DNA of 64,000 nucleotides from Phoebastria nigripes (taxonomy: Eukaryota; Chordata; Aves; Procellariiformes; Diomedeidae). The stretch covers positions 964,907 to 1,028,906 of the forward strand of contig JAYKAV010000300.1 of NCBI GenBank assembly GCA_035582835.1, written 5' to 3'. Positions 33,230 through 46,470 of the stretch are shown here, piece after piece (within the stretch, counting starts at the first letter, position 1; the number at the start of each line of letters is the position of its first letter). Below the pieces are notes generated by a model that worked only from the letters and a program-made list of their open reading frames with translations, was not told the DNA's origin and did no database searches. The position numbers were made by a program, and so were the translations under genes.

Positions 33230-33730
33230 CCAAATAAAAATGCTGACGTGGAGAAGTCAATCAGCTTTGTGTGGCCTTGTAATATCTCATTTTATCCGCG
33301 CCACGCTTTATTAAATTCTCATAAACCTGTCAATGAGGACAGATACCATTTCAGTTTACCCCATTAGTTCTACACAATGACATCGGGGGAGAGGAAGACA
33401 GGGAGGTGGGGGGGAGGCACTCGGTGCGGAGAAAAGAGGAATGAATTTAAAGAAAGAAAAAAAAGAGAGACCCAGAGCCAAACTCGGCTTCGTGACAATA
33501 ATGTAATAACATCGGCGCCCAGGGAAAGTAATTGAATTAAGTGGCTTTTGTTAATGGTTTTAAGATTTAGAAATGTAAATAATAGTTAGGACTCTTTAAT
33601 GGGACTCTGGTTTTAGGTAACTGCAGCCCTGAGAATAAGAAATGCTTTGCTGTTTAATATGATGTTAGATAGTTTTGTTACTCCTCCGGTTTCATGCCTG
33701 CAAAGCATATTTTGCAGTTTTAAAGCCGGG
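33230..33730. promoter_or_regulatory. Candidate conserved non-coding element
   Basis: AT-rich, non-repetitive, no ORF, with homeodomain-like words such as GTAATTGAATTAAG, TTTTATCCGCG and AATGTAAATAATAG. Texture and position in the DMBX1 gene desert suggest an enhancer, but conservation cannot be tested here. Confidence 0.25.
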
Positions 33731-34703
33731 TGTGTTTATCATCTTTCCTTTCTAACTTCAGATGGAGCTTAATTCGGGAGTATTTGCATGAACCCTTCTT
33801 AGCCAGTCCCTATCACTTATTTGCACCGCCAGGAATAAAGTATTATTTCTCCCGAGCTGCTTTGGAGAACTTCCTGACTGCAGGGTTACTCTGCTCCGAA
33901 GCCTCCCGTCTATTTACATGTTCATTAAAGGCAGGCGGCAGCGGGTGCTCTCTGCGGCAGGGCCGGACTCGGCTCCCGGGAGTAACGCCATTGGGAGCAG
34001 CGACGTTACACCGGGCTTAGGCCAGTGGGGATGGAGAATCCAGCCGACAGGTAGGATGAGCTGGGCTATTTAGAAATGACTTTCATGGGAACTCGTTCTG
34101 CTTAAAATATTATTGGATTTTCATTTAGGAACCTATCAAAGTGCAAGAATAAAGTCTGAGCTGCCTAACCCACATAGGTCTAAACAAACAGTCCTCCCTT
34201 CTGCTCTGGGATCTGACAGCTCGCGGATTGGAAAGGGTCCTTCGTTAAGGCATGGGCTGAGTCTCAGGGAAACCCACTGTGCCAGGCAGAATAGGGGGCT
34301 TTGCATTTATTCAGGCTGAAAATCTTCCCCTTTGCAGGATGAAGGCCCTTCCCAGACTGTGCCGCAGGGATGCTGCCTTCCCCACGTGTCCCCTTAACTC
34401 TGCCCGCTGCTGCGTGGGCAGTAGCCGCACGGGGACCTGCAGCTCCACTCCTGCCGTGCAGGGAGGCAAAAGTTCTCCAATGGCTTTTGCTCCAGTCCCA
34501 CAGCAAGTGAGCAGCTCTGCATACACCGGGTCACTCTAACACGTCCTCGGGGGAGCTGCCTTCTGGCTTGCTTCACCCGTAACCTGCAGCGATCTCTGCT
34601 ATTGATGGCTTCAGCTCTGCTTCTGTGGCTAGAGAGCCTGCCTCATGGCTGCAAGCTGGGCTTCCCACCCAGCAGGATCTCAGGACCTACATAGCCCCAA
34701 AAA

Positions 34704-34772
34704 CCTTCCTCCATTACCCTCATAAGCCTTCTCCCATCACCTTCATAAGCCTTCCTCCATCACCTTCATAGG
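34704..34772. repeat. 23-bp minisatellite, three units
   Basis: Three consecutive 23-bp units at 34,704-34,726, 34,727-34,749 and 34,750-34,772, of the form CCTTCCTCCATCACCTTCAT plus AAG or AGG, with a few substitutions between units. Confidence 0.9.
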
Positions 34773-36464
34773 CTTGGCTGGAAAGAGAGCCTAAAAGCCC
34801 CAAGCCCAAGCCAAACCTGACCCAGCTCACGTGGGCAAAGGAGAGAGTTGTCAGATTGTAAATGCAAAAATAAAGGGTTCAAGTTACACATTTGCCCCAG
34901 GGGGGTTCTTAAGTAGGTTGTTTGCAAAAAAAAAGAGAAATCGTTAAGTTTCTCCTGGAGAATTTGAGAAGAGGTTTCTCAGTGCTATCCATTTGCCGTA
35001 TCGCTGTACTTTAAGCAAAGCTGGGGTAGAACAGAGGGGTTTGTTTCTTCCCTTATGGAAAAAGAAAATAAGAACAAGAAAAATATTGTAATTAAAACAA
35101 CAAATCCTTCACCATTCTCCCTGCATTAGAAAAGAAAACCCAACCACCCTATTAATGATCAAATTCTGAAAAACAGCCCCTGACTTAGCAATTCCCCTCT
35201 GACAGGTCCCTTTTTGCTGACCGTGCCGCCGTGGCACTGCCCGTGGCACAGGGCGAGGCAGCTGCAGGCTGGGCTCCTGCCCTGGGCTCTCCTGCGAGGG
35301 CTGCAGCCTCATGTGGGGTGCTGGGTCCCAGTACAGCCCCTTTCCTGGGGAGGCTGTAATGCAAACGGGATCGGTGGCTTTCCCTCCTCTGCAAACAAGA
35401 GGGGGCCAGACGGTTGGAAATTTGGGGGCTCAGTGTTTTCCGTGCTTCACCGTTTCCCGGCAGAGGTGGGCTGCAGGCTCAGCACCTGCCTCTCCTCCTG
35501 GGATCCCGCCGGGATGCTGCTGTGTCCTCAGGCAGGACTACAGGACTTTGCTCCCTAAGCCAGAATCCTGCTGTCCTGCATCCTCCCAGGGAACAAGTGA
35601 CTTGTGTTGGGGGAGAAGAGCCGGGGACCTGGGAGAGGGCTCATGACCCCCTCCTCCTCCAGCAATGCGAGGGGCCACTCTGGGTCCCTGCTTGGAGGGA
35701 CGGGACAGCTACGGCTGCAGTTTGTGGCTCTGCTTTGCAAGTTGGAGTGCTCAGCAATGCAGCAGGAGAGCAGCTGGAAAGAGTTTTACACAGCTCTATA
35801 GACAGGGAAGGACTATTTAACGCTTGGAGAACCATTAAATAATTTGCCATGATAAGACCCAGGCGATGCTATTTTCTGCAGACAAAAAGCAGGTTATTTT
35901 TCATTAGCTGCAAAAAGGCTGTTGGTGGCGGTGAAACTTGCCACCGGGTCTGTAGCTTGACACAACACAAGCAGATATGAGCAATATCCTAAAAATAATT
36001 GAAATCCACTGAGGGCTGTGTTGAACTGCTTTTTTAAAGTGCATCAGGTGAAGAGACAAAGGGATGGGACGACCCTGATTCAGGAAACAGTGCTGATGGA
36101 TGGGNAAGCGCATATGCATTGAACAGGAGATGCGAGCATGCCAGAGCTGCTCCCAATCTGCCAAAACTGCGTGTGGACAGGAGCCTGGCCCTGGCCTTGA
36201 TTTTGTCCAATCAAGACTGAATTGCAGGTTTTTTGGTGGGACCGTCCTGGGATTGTCTTCACTGACAAGCTCCCTGCTCAGCCAAGAGCCTGTTAGAAGC
36301 AGACGAGGGAAGAACAGCCCTGTGAGCCAAAGAAATTGGACTCCAGATGATTTACATGGAGCATGAGGGGCACTAGAAGGGCAGCCAGCCCAGAAAATGA
36401 GATTATAAACTATCATCCCCTGTTACATGCTGGGATGTGGCTACAGGGTGGCCTTCTGGCATCA

Positions 36465-36520
36465 TCTGGGGAGGCAGCCATAGCCTAGTGGTGAAAGCAG
36501 AAGGCTTTTGTCTCCTCAGA
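36465..36520 (+). repeat. Possible tRNA-derived SINE (MIR-type) 5' end
   Basis: GGAGGCAGCCATAGCCTAGT followed by GGTGAAAGCAGAAGGCTTTT resembles the box-A region of MIR-like SINEs (CATAGTGGTTAAGAGCA). Downstream similarity is weak. Confidence 0.3.
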
Positions 36521-39500
36521 TTGGAAAATCCCCCATCCTGAGTAGTGTCTGAGAATACATTCGGTTTCTGCCTTCCCTCCTGCAGCCCTTTCCTGACCTG
36601 TGTGCAGTGCCTGACACCTTTAGAGGCCACAGGAACATCCTAACTGGTCACTGTTGCATCTTGCTATCCCCATGGTGTGATCTGGAGATGTTTGTGAAGT
36701 CAATGTGGGAGTGGCAGTCTGATGGACTGAGATGGTGGAAGAGAAGAAGCCCTTCCTCCAGCTGGCCAGGTCCTACGGAGTGTAACACCCGAGGTGGACC
36801 TGCTCTTGCAGTTGAGCTAGCAGCTCTGGGGCTGGTGGTACCTGCAGGGCATCTCTCTGAAGTAGTTTAAACATTGCCTCTTTTGGGGAAAGGAGAGGAG
36901 AAAAGAACCTGGAAAGGGGATACAGGAGCCCTAATGTGGATGCACCAAGCTGCTTAAACTGATTTAGGGTTCAAGCAAGGCAAGTGTTGCATCTGGACCA
37001 AGAAAATGCAAAATAGCCCATCTGCTCACCTAAGCGTGAAACCCACTGGTAGAAGCTTGGGTGTTTAATGTTCTTCACCTCTGCAATGTGAACCGATAGG
37101 AGGGGAAAAGAAGCACTAAAAGGAGTCCTCAGAAGAGACAGAGCCCAGTGTTTAATCTGTGCTGGCATGGAGATGGTTAATAAGATAATCTCTGGGCCCT
37201 CTAACACAAAGAGAAAGTGAGTTTTCTGATCCATAAAGGATCAGTCTGCAGGAAGCCCCATCAGACTCCTCAGCGTGAAATTACACCACAGCAGGGGGGT
37301 ACAGTCCTGCTACTGTACAACATTAAAGAGATGAATTAGGACTTGACATTCATGTGCTTAATATGCCTATTCCTGGCATTATCCCACAAGGACCAGTCAC
37401 TGCCAAGGACTTACGGTCACCGGGTCTAGGAAGGTATTTAGGGTTGCTCATTTGTTTGCTTCCAGAGCAAGGCTATCTGGCTTCCCCATCTAATCTCTCA
37501 GCATTAGGAGCAGGGGGGAGCGCAGCCTGGCTCTTCTATCTTGCAGCAATCTGGTCTGGTGAATAAACACCGGGTGCACCCTTGTTGCTCGAATAAATCA
37601 CAGAGATCCTCTGGACTGGTGAGCGTCGAATGAGGGAAAAAACACGATGCACATAAAATCATGACTCGGTCCTCAAGAGGCTGAGAAAGGGNAAAATAGC
37701 CAACCCTGAAAGTATGTCTCTCAGATAGTTGCTGCTAACAAAAAAGAAATATTTACTGGAAAGGAAAGCCTCAGCAGATCTATATTAGAAATTATTCAAA
37801 CTGGGTTAGCCTCCCCAGTGTTAAAGTGGTTGGAGGTGTGCCTTGGACAAACGTGGGCACTCTGAGCTACTTTACTGAACAGGCTTTGCCAAAAAGTCAG
37901 AGCCTTTCCAAGCCCCAGGTCTGGGCTGTGTGAAAATTCCTGCCCGTTTGAACTCTGAGCCAGGGCAGAGTGCTTTTGGTTTGCTTTTTATCCATGAAAT
38001 ATTTTGTTGAGAACAAAATTTTAGGGGGAGGGGGAAAATCTACTCCAAATTCTGGAAGAAATAAAAAGGAAATTGTTGGCTACGAGGCCGAATAGTTCTG
38101 TTTTTGAGCTGATCATTTTCCAAGAGAAAATCCAAATTTTTTTTCAGAAAGTAGCTGTCCTGCAGGAAATTCCTGATTTCACGGGTGTGCCGCACTTCTG
38201 GCAAGAGCACTTGCGATCAAACTGATTGAAAAGCCATTTAATTGGAACTGTTTTAAGAACGAACTAAAATTTGGCAAGGTTAATGGGGGGAAGCATGGAC
38301 AGGCCCAGGAGAAATAAATGAGAAGCAGAGTCCTCCCAGAAGCTGATTTTGCAATGGTCTGGGGTGGAGGAAGGGCGAGAGCCTCCCCGGCACGAGGACA
38401 TCCTTACGGCTGTGATCACATTGTGCGGCACGTGGGTGCTTTGCAACCCACAAATCCTACTCCTCCAACTCTCCTCTTCAACTGTTTTCCCTGGGAAAAG
38501 GGGAGCAGGAATATGGTGGGATCCTGGGACTCGTCTAGACATGGAAGTGGTGCTCAGCCTGAATGTACTGAGCATGAACATGCAGGATCAGTCCTGAGCC
38601 TGGCCATACAAAAGCATCTCTTGTGTTGGACGCAGTGGATGCCCAAATTTGTAACCCATTTCTACAGCACTTTGAATATGGACACATTCTTGCTTGCCTC
38701 TCTTGAGAAGGGATATAGCAGAGAGGTCACTAGGCAAATTCACAGAAAAAAGGTGAATTGGGACTCTAAAACACAAAGCTGCGGTATCGATATGGGGACT
38801 GTACCGCCATGCCCCTTTTCCGGTTTCTCCTGCTCTCTGTTAAGCTCCTGGTAACCCATGGGGGTGGAGATGAGAATTTCTACGGGCTATTTTTTCCTTA
38901 GGCACAGACTTTGTGGGAATATTTTTCTACTTAAATGTAAATCAGAGCTAACATTGTCATGGGTGAAATCAAATAACAATTTGTACTCAGATATCTTTAC
39001 TCTTTTCCATGTGATGGAAGTTTTGGTGCTGGGCTCATACATCCTGACATCAAGCCAGGCATGGAGGTGCTTCTTGGACATATAGAGGAGTCTCTGGTGA
39101 ATGCAGTTGCCATCAGATAAACAACAAATGGAGTTAATGGTTGAGGTGGCTGAACACCCCATCTCTATGGATAGGATGTGCTCCCCCCAGTTGTTTTCTC
39201 TGCCTAGAGGCACCATCTAGGCGAGTGATGTGTGGTCACCACCCCATCTCCCAAATCTTCAACAAACTAGTCCTCAAGTCCAAATAAACACTTTCAGGAT
39301 GAAACAAGAAAGGAGCCTTGGATGCTGAAAACTGCCCAATGTTTTGGTTGTCCCATTGTCCAGACAAGGCAGACATAAAGTGTTCCCAAACCCATTCTGT
39401 TGATTTAAAATAAATCCCAAGAAAAACATCCCTAAGTAAACCAATGTATGGAGGCTGATGGAGCACTTTGCACCTGAATGATAAATCCCCATTCTCCAAG

Positions 39501-40169
39501 AGAGTGACAATTTTTTTTAGTGTGCTTGGCTTTTGTCTCCTATGAAATTAGAAGTCTCCCACTGAGGGCTGGGTTTCATTTCTGGGTCATAGTTTCTACA
39601 GAAAGGAATTTTCATTACGGTCTTGGAAACACTTAAGCCTCCCTGTGCAACTGATCTAGCTGAGCTTTTCATAACCAGCAGGACCATGGATGCCATCAGC
39701 AATCAGGGGTGAAATCTCAAGCAACCTGAGAAGGAGGTATGAGCCTTAGGATGAGACAGGATCTCATAGCGAGATTAACATGGACTGTGAGGGTAATTAA
39801 CCACAGTAACTGTTTGCTGAAGGTGAGGTGGGGGGTACCTCCTTGTTGGCAGACTTTAGACCAGAGGATGGATTCCCTGTTTCAAGGGGGACTTAATTCA
39901 CCAAAGTCCTTTGGCTTGTGATGTGCAGGGTGACAGACTAGATTATGAAGCTGGAACAGAGGTTTGGGGACGAGTCTAGCAATAGCTGAGTCCTCAGGCC
40001 ACACAAAGGGTGAGAAGTAAATAACTATTCCCAACATATCAAATGACGTGAGAGAAAGAGTGTATCCCAAAGAGATATGAGACCTAGGAACTTCTCACAG
40101 GGCATAAAACCCCAGATATACTCTGATCAGCAAAATTCAAAGAATGTATTTCTAACCCTGGGGCTTGCC

Positions 40170-40470
40170 CTGTTTTCTGAGGACATAGTGAAGGGACTAG
40201 TTCCTGCTCTATAACAGCTCTTTATGTAGTTAAAGCAGGCATATATCTGAAACTGCCTTTGCTTTTATCTCGCCAGGTTACACGACATCAATAGTCTTAA
40301 TTTTTCTTTATGTAAAACGCTGTTTTCCAGTTATTCTCATTATTTTTCTCTGGACTCTCTCCAGCTAATACACATCTTTCTTGAAGTGGTGCTCAAAACC
40401 AGACCTGTTTTTCCATCTCAGGTCTAACCTGAGATGAGTAGAGAGAAGATGCATCCCCGTGTCCTGTGGG
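40170..40470 (-). mobile_element. Ancient CR1/L3-like LINE fragment
   Basis: TTATTTTTCTCTGGACTCTC, TCCAGCTAATACACATCTTTC, TTGAAGTGGTGCTCAAAACC and CAGGTCTAACCTGAGATGAG follow in order the antisense of the old CR1/L3 3' region (CTCTGGACYCTCTCCA, CACATCTTTCTTGAAGTG, GGCCTAACCAG). The left part is weaker and its limit is approximate. Confidence 0.6.
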
Positions 40471-41774
40471 CTCTATCAGGGTTGTCCATGGTTGTAAAAG
40501 TACCTCATGGGTATNGTGTGGCTTAAATCAAGCAGTTACACCGAAAATCTGTGACAGCAGTTGTGTAGGCTGAAAATGGCACACTCTTTTGTGATTTTTC
40601 CCTCTTGTTGAATGTGATGAAAATATGGAATGTGTCTCCTCCCCCCACACAGCTTTCTCTGCATAGGTGAGATGCCAAAACCACAAAATGAGTTCAAAGA
40701 AAGCAAAATAACTGTTGTAAGGTGGACCTCTTCATCAGTGTGCTATATTCAAAGGTTTTCTGCATTGAATAAAACAAGCTTTGACATATAATTGCAAGAG
40801 AAAAGAGCTGTAAAGACTCCACCATAGCTCATACCCTGGTAACGGGTGATTATCCATTGCAATCCAGCTGGGCTCTTGAAGTTTGGGGTAAATCGGACAA
40901 GTTGCGAATCTAGAGCATCAATGAACGTACACGGATATTCAGCCTCTGACAAACAGGAAAACCAGAACCAAGAATGTGAAGCCTGTTCTCCAAACCACAT
41001 GTAATGGGGCAGCAGAGACAACGGCAGCGAGACAGGCATCTTTGACTTGTTCAAGGTCAAGGCTGCCCTGTTTCTTAACTGAAAGTTAATCCTTTAGAGT
41101 GGGTGGTGGGAGCTCTATTTTTAGGTCTTTCTATTCTTTTATAGCTGATCAGATTTTTACCTCCTGGAAGCTGCTACACAGTCTCACAGTGCTCTTCTTG
41201 CAACAGCTTTTTTTCAGAATAAAACTGCTTTTTAAACATTTGGCAACTGAGGAGCATGCTTGGGTGGTGCTGCGGAATCTCTGGGCTCTTCAGACCCACC
41301 TTCTGCCTGGAGCAAGGCTCTTGCCAACACCAGGTCAAGCTGGCCATGGCTGTGTTTACCCAAGTTTTGAAATCCTCCAAGGATGGAGATCCCCCACCTC
41401 TGGTGTCCTGCTCCAGGGCTGTACCACCGTCACCATCAGGAATTCCCAATGTTCAGTCCAAATCTCCCAAGCTGCAAGTGGGGGCTTTTCTCCCTTGACA
41501 TACCATTGTCTTATACAAGAAAAGTTTGGCTCCATCATCTTTGTGCCCTTCTTGGAGCAGCTGTCAGCTGCAGCTGCCTGAAAGCGCTGGGAAGAAAGTG
41601 CTGATGGAGCTAGCGTGAACGCACCTGTGAACCAGAGCCAGCATGAAAGATGGTGATCCTGGGAGAGTTAGTAAGGGGATGCTTTTGCAGTGCTAGGGAT
41701 AGCTTAGCACTCTCAATTATCTGCACTCTCTTTAATGACACAAATTTTTTGTGCCTTGTTGTAAGGCAGTTCCT

Positions 41775-41850
41775 CTTGAATCACAGTATTTAGAGCAATA
41801 CTTTGGGTTGGGAGGGGTCTTTGGAGGACATCTGGTCCGTACCTCACCTT
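41775..41850 (-). mobile_element. CR1 LINE 3'-end fragment
   Basis: GAATCACAG, then TTGGGTTGGGAGGGGTCTTT and GGAGGACATCTGGTCC, match the antisense CR1 3' end (GGTTGGAAGGGACCTCTGGAGATCATCT). The following 50 bases are too diverged to assign. Confidence 0.6.
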
Positions 41851-44800
41851 GATCATGCTAGACAGCATCTGAAGTTGGGGTTGGTAGGAGCTCATCCTTC
41901 TTCATCAACTGTACAGTAAGCAGAAAGCAGGTCCCTGGTTTCTAGAGGACTGAAGTGAGACAGCACGGAGAGACTGGCATTGTCCTCAGTCCTGCCTTTT
42001 CCTTAGCCCCAGAGGCGTGGCACATGGTGCTGTTTTAATTACACAGCAGAGGAGGCTCACAGTTGTGTGACAAATATGAATGCTTCTCATGGGCTCAGAT
42101 GGAGGCTCCTTCCACGCAGGAGGAGTTGGTAACCTATGTTGAGAAGCTCTTCAGGGCAGGCCATGGGACTTACATGTCTCTGAGTGCTGAAGGCTCCTGC
42201 TTCTGATGGGAATTACTGGGAGCTCCCCAATTATGTTCACTCATTTCATTTCTACAGCAGACTTCTTGTGTGCTGCTGGGCAAGGCCCTTGGTGTCTCCC
42301 CATTTCTGCTTCCTACCAGGAAGATGTCCTTTCCTTCTCCCACTTCCATCTTCTCCATTTAGGTGATGCCTTACCTCTCTGAGGAAAGGGTTATTTTTAC
42401 ACACGATGGCTGTGTACAGCGCTTTGCACCATTGGGCTCTCATCCTCCCGAGGAAAAAAAAGCCTCAAGCAGGATAAAAAAAAAAAAATACTAAAAATAG
42501 CACACTGCTGAGCAGGTTTGTGGGGCCGCTCTGCAGAGAGCCAGTGAGGCAGCCCTTAGGAATGCAACCAGAAAAGGACGCAGGGCAAGGGGAGAGACAG
42601 CCCTTTCCACCGGTCCCCACCTGCCCCTCTTTCCCCTACTGTGTGAACCTACTGTAGATTTCTTGAATTTCCTTTTGATGTTTATCTCCCCCCCGTAATT
42701 CTATTTGGGGGATTTGCTAAAGCGACGGTTAGAAGAATACAGCCTGGAATAGGGCGGCCGAAGGGCGAAAGAATGTTAGAAACAGGATTAAGATCATATT
42801 CTACAAGCGGTTGTCAGCCGCTGAATAGGGCTGAAGTTTCTTATCTGGCCGGGGTGCCAGAATGCCTTTGGATTCTTCTCCCCTCTTTCCCTCCCCTCCG
42901 CACAGGGCTTTCAGCGTGGTGGGGAAAGCATAATCATCGCCCTGAATGGGGAGGTGGGCTCTGCNAGCTTCGCCTCATGGCGCAGAGGCTGGGCGAGGGG
43001 GTCGGGGGATTGCTGTGGGTCTCGTGGGCAGGCAGCCTGGTTGCTTGGGAAAAATTAAAAAAAAAGGCAATGGTGGTTAATGCTGAAGTGGCTGGAGGAT
43101 TTTAAGGTGCAAACCTCTGTATTAGAGGGAGAGTATTGTCTTTTGAACGTCCCAAGCTCAGTTTCTTGATTTTTTTTTTTTTTCCATGGGATTGCATGGC
43201 TTTCACTGAGCATTCTTGTTGTTGTTATTGTTGTTTTTTCTTTTTCTCCTTTTTTTAGGTGGGATTGGCATCCTGGTGGGAACTTAACTGGAAGTATTTG
43301 GTGCTTGCTTCTGAATGTTCCAGATGATAGGAAACAGAAGTTCCAGAAAAGCAGAAGAATTTGGAAATAAGGAGGGGAAAAAAAAAAAGTAGTGTATTTT
43401 GAAAACCAACAGAGGCAAAAGTACTTCTGAAAGAGAAGAAATTTTGGAAACTTTTGAAGCTACTTTCATATAAAACAAAAATACAAACACACTGAGCTTG
43501 CCTGGGCAATGGAATCACGTAGTATTAAATTCCCCTGGGAAATAGCCGTGTGCTCATTTCAGAAAGCTAAGGGCATACAGGCTTTTCCTGTTTCCACCTG
43601 TAAGATGCTTGAATCTTTTTTAGAGGTTAGGACCTTAATAGAGAAGATTTTGAAGGGGCCAGTGTCCTCACCTTTCCCAACCTGGGACACAACAGATGGA
43701 CCCATGTGTATGTTCCAGTAGAAAAGAAGTGTTTCTGGTAAGATATTCAGATTCATTTAGGGAAATCTGGGTTTCGTTTGACTAATGTATTTAGACTGTG
43801 CGGGCGTGGAATGTTTTTTACTTGTTCCGCACAAAGCAAACAGAAACCTTGCCATCATTTCTGGTTTGTGTTGGAAAAGGAAGTCTTGCAGGTAATATCA
43901 TTTCTGGGCTGATCAAAATAGCAAGGGAAAGGAACAAATTAGCTTTCTGGATCATGACCACATGTAGCTATTCTATAATGAGGGATTGCATGTTTCTGTA
44001 GCCCTTGCCTGTTTTAAAGTATCAGGAAAACTTTGTCAAGAGACCTGTTGACTACAAGTGCTCAGCAGAAGCAATAGAAATCCAGCAAGAGGAACTATTT
44101 CCCCGGAGTGTGCAATATTTGGAGAGTGTGTGTGGGGGGAAGCCAAAGGTGTTAAACCCCAGCTCCTGGAGCCCTGTGAACATGAAAGCATCTTGACTTT
44201 TAAATTAGTTTCCCTCTTGTGGTTTACAGAAATTTGACAGCCGAGTACCGAAGTCAAGGAGTCCTTTATCTACATGACAAAATCTCATTAATTATTTTAG
44301 GGACTCAAGAGTAACTTTCTTGATGTTCGTGATTGGCAATACTGTGAAACTTGAGTGAAACAGGGAGCGAATGACATTACCATGTCCAAAAGCAATGAGG
44401 TTCAGGAAAGTTAAATAGCCCACACAAAATGATGTAAAATAAATTAGATTTTTTAAATTCCTCCGTTTTTCATAGTCCGTAACAAATAATGCTTTCAAGT
44501 CAAACTATGAGGCTACATTCTGTAGTTCTTATTGATTTCAGTTGGAACTTTGCCTAAATAAAATGTGCCCACTTTTTTTTTGACTCTTTAAATCCATCAT
44601 TCCTTGCTATTACTCCTAGACTTTGTCATGTCGCTCCCCGCTACGATAAGCCCTTGTTGCGTGAGGGCAATCTGCTTGCATGCCGTAAGAGCTCCTGCCC
44701 CAAGGATCTGACAAACTGCTGTATTTTTGCACTTAAAACTCATGCTTCCAATAATCCTCAGTCATTTAAAGTACCAGAATATGAACAATCACTCCTCGTT

Positions 44801-45929
44801 CAAGGTGAATGCAAGGAGAAGGGATTATGGGAGCAGAAGGGACCATCACAAGGGCTGTTTGGGCAAAAGGTGCTCTGTGGTCAACGTCCATGTGTATCAC
44901 TCACATATTCCTTCTCCCATTCTGCTCCTGTGTCAGTGTTTTTTACATAACTCAAGGGTTTATACAAATGAAAACATGATTAATAGGTTATGCCAGTTAA
45001 AGGCAGCGTTATTAGCTTTCNCTCACAGCTGAGGAACTCAGAGCACCTTCAAAGCCATGTCAAGAAATTGCAGTAACTCCACTGAGGTGAGCCAGGGTAC
45101 AGGAACCACCTTAATGCTCCTTCCCCAGCAAACGGCTCCCCAAGGACATGCCCGAGACCAGCGAGCCTGCTCCTTCCCGCTGTTTTGCATATGTCTGTGG
45201 TTGTACCAGCTTTTCCTGAACACCCACTGCCGAGTGTAACTGGGGGACGTCGGCGGCAGCTCTCTGAGGAATTTTCCAGGAGAGCAACACGACTTTTGGA
45301 AGCCAACTAAATGCAGAGCAGGACTAGATCTGGCTCCTTAATACTCCTAATTCCAGTGTTGCAGCAATGCCTCCACCTTGTGCAAGGGCAGCTTCATGTC
45401 CTGTCCCATCCTGTGACTCAAGCAGATAAAGCAATATCAAGTATGTATTCTAAAACACCTAATAATGTATATAATCTGTTTGGCCCTTTTCACCTCCTTC
45501 CTTTTTTTAACCAAGGTTGAGACATCGTAAAACAAGGGATGGTACCTTTGAAAGAGGAGAAACTTTTTCAAGAATTGCTGGGAGATGGGCTGTTACCCCA
45601 AATCCATAAAAGAGAAGAAGATCAGTGAGAAATTTGCTTCTACTGCATAAATTTATGATGCAACTGTCTGCCATTAGCTCCTGGTTGGTTTGGCACTGCC
45701 AATATGGTGCAAAGCACTCTTCATTGCATCACTCAAAGTAACCTCAAGACTTGTCCAAGTAGAAACCCAAATACTGAATTTCTTTCCCCGTGATGCTGGC
45801 CTGTACCATGGCCATCCCGGCTAAGGCTGATGAGCTCGGCGATGGCTACCAGCAGCAGAGAACAGCTCGCCGGCACTGGGTGACAGTCAGGGTGACAGCT
45901 GGGAGCCTGCAAGAGGGACAGGCGACTCT

Positions 45930-46470
45930 AAACACATGCTTAAACACGGCGGTATTTGCCCAATAATCAGTAACATCGAGAGGGTGACATTAAACAAAAT
46001 AATAAATTGTGTGCTGGGCTTCAAATTGGATCCCTTTTTTATTTGATTTTGCTAGGATTTATTCCATTTGACAAACCATGCTGTTTAGAATACAATAGTG
46101 GCATAATCACAGCCCGGGGCCCTCATTCTTCAAGATAATGGGATACTTATTCATCTAAGGCAGGTACAAGTCTGTCCTTGGCTTTCATTTTACAAGATTA
46201 CTTGTATTTCTGCCTCGTTTGCAATAGGTGATATCTGTCAGAAAGCAATTTTCACCCAATTTGGGGTTCTTAATATTTTGTCTTTAAACTCTTTGTTGTT
46301 GATTTTTCCTTCCCCCCACCGCTTGACATGCATTTGGCAAGCAACCTGCGGACAAGCTGCCTTTTTTTTGTCCCTTTTAAACAAATAAATAAATAAATAG
46401 CATCCCCGGCCCTGTTTACATAGCTCGACGATTTATTAGTTAAGCGTGACAGCACAGGAATTTTTCAATG
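45930..46470. promoter_or_regulatory. Candidate conserved non-coding element
   Basis: AT-rich non-coding block with GACATTAAACAAAATAATAAATT, TTTATTTGATTTTGC and CGATTTATTAGTTAAGCGTGAC-like words (shown shortened), plus a short AAAT repeat at 46,380-46,397. No ORF. Suggestive only. Confidence 0.2.

Larger units (their letters stand above)
34780..45900. other. Intergenic desert, left half
   Basis: No supported genes. It holds the SINE-like piece at 36.47 kb and CR1 fragments at 40.2-40.5 and 41.8 kb. Short A and T homopolymers occur. No RNA gene recognised. Confidence 0.45.

Noticed and set aside
35414..35842. 142-codon plus-strand frame in GC-rich intergenic DNA
   Set aside because: No homology recognised and several overlapping frames are equally open. 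Treated as chance.
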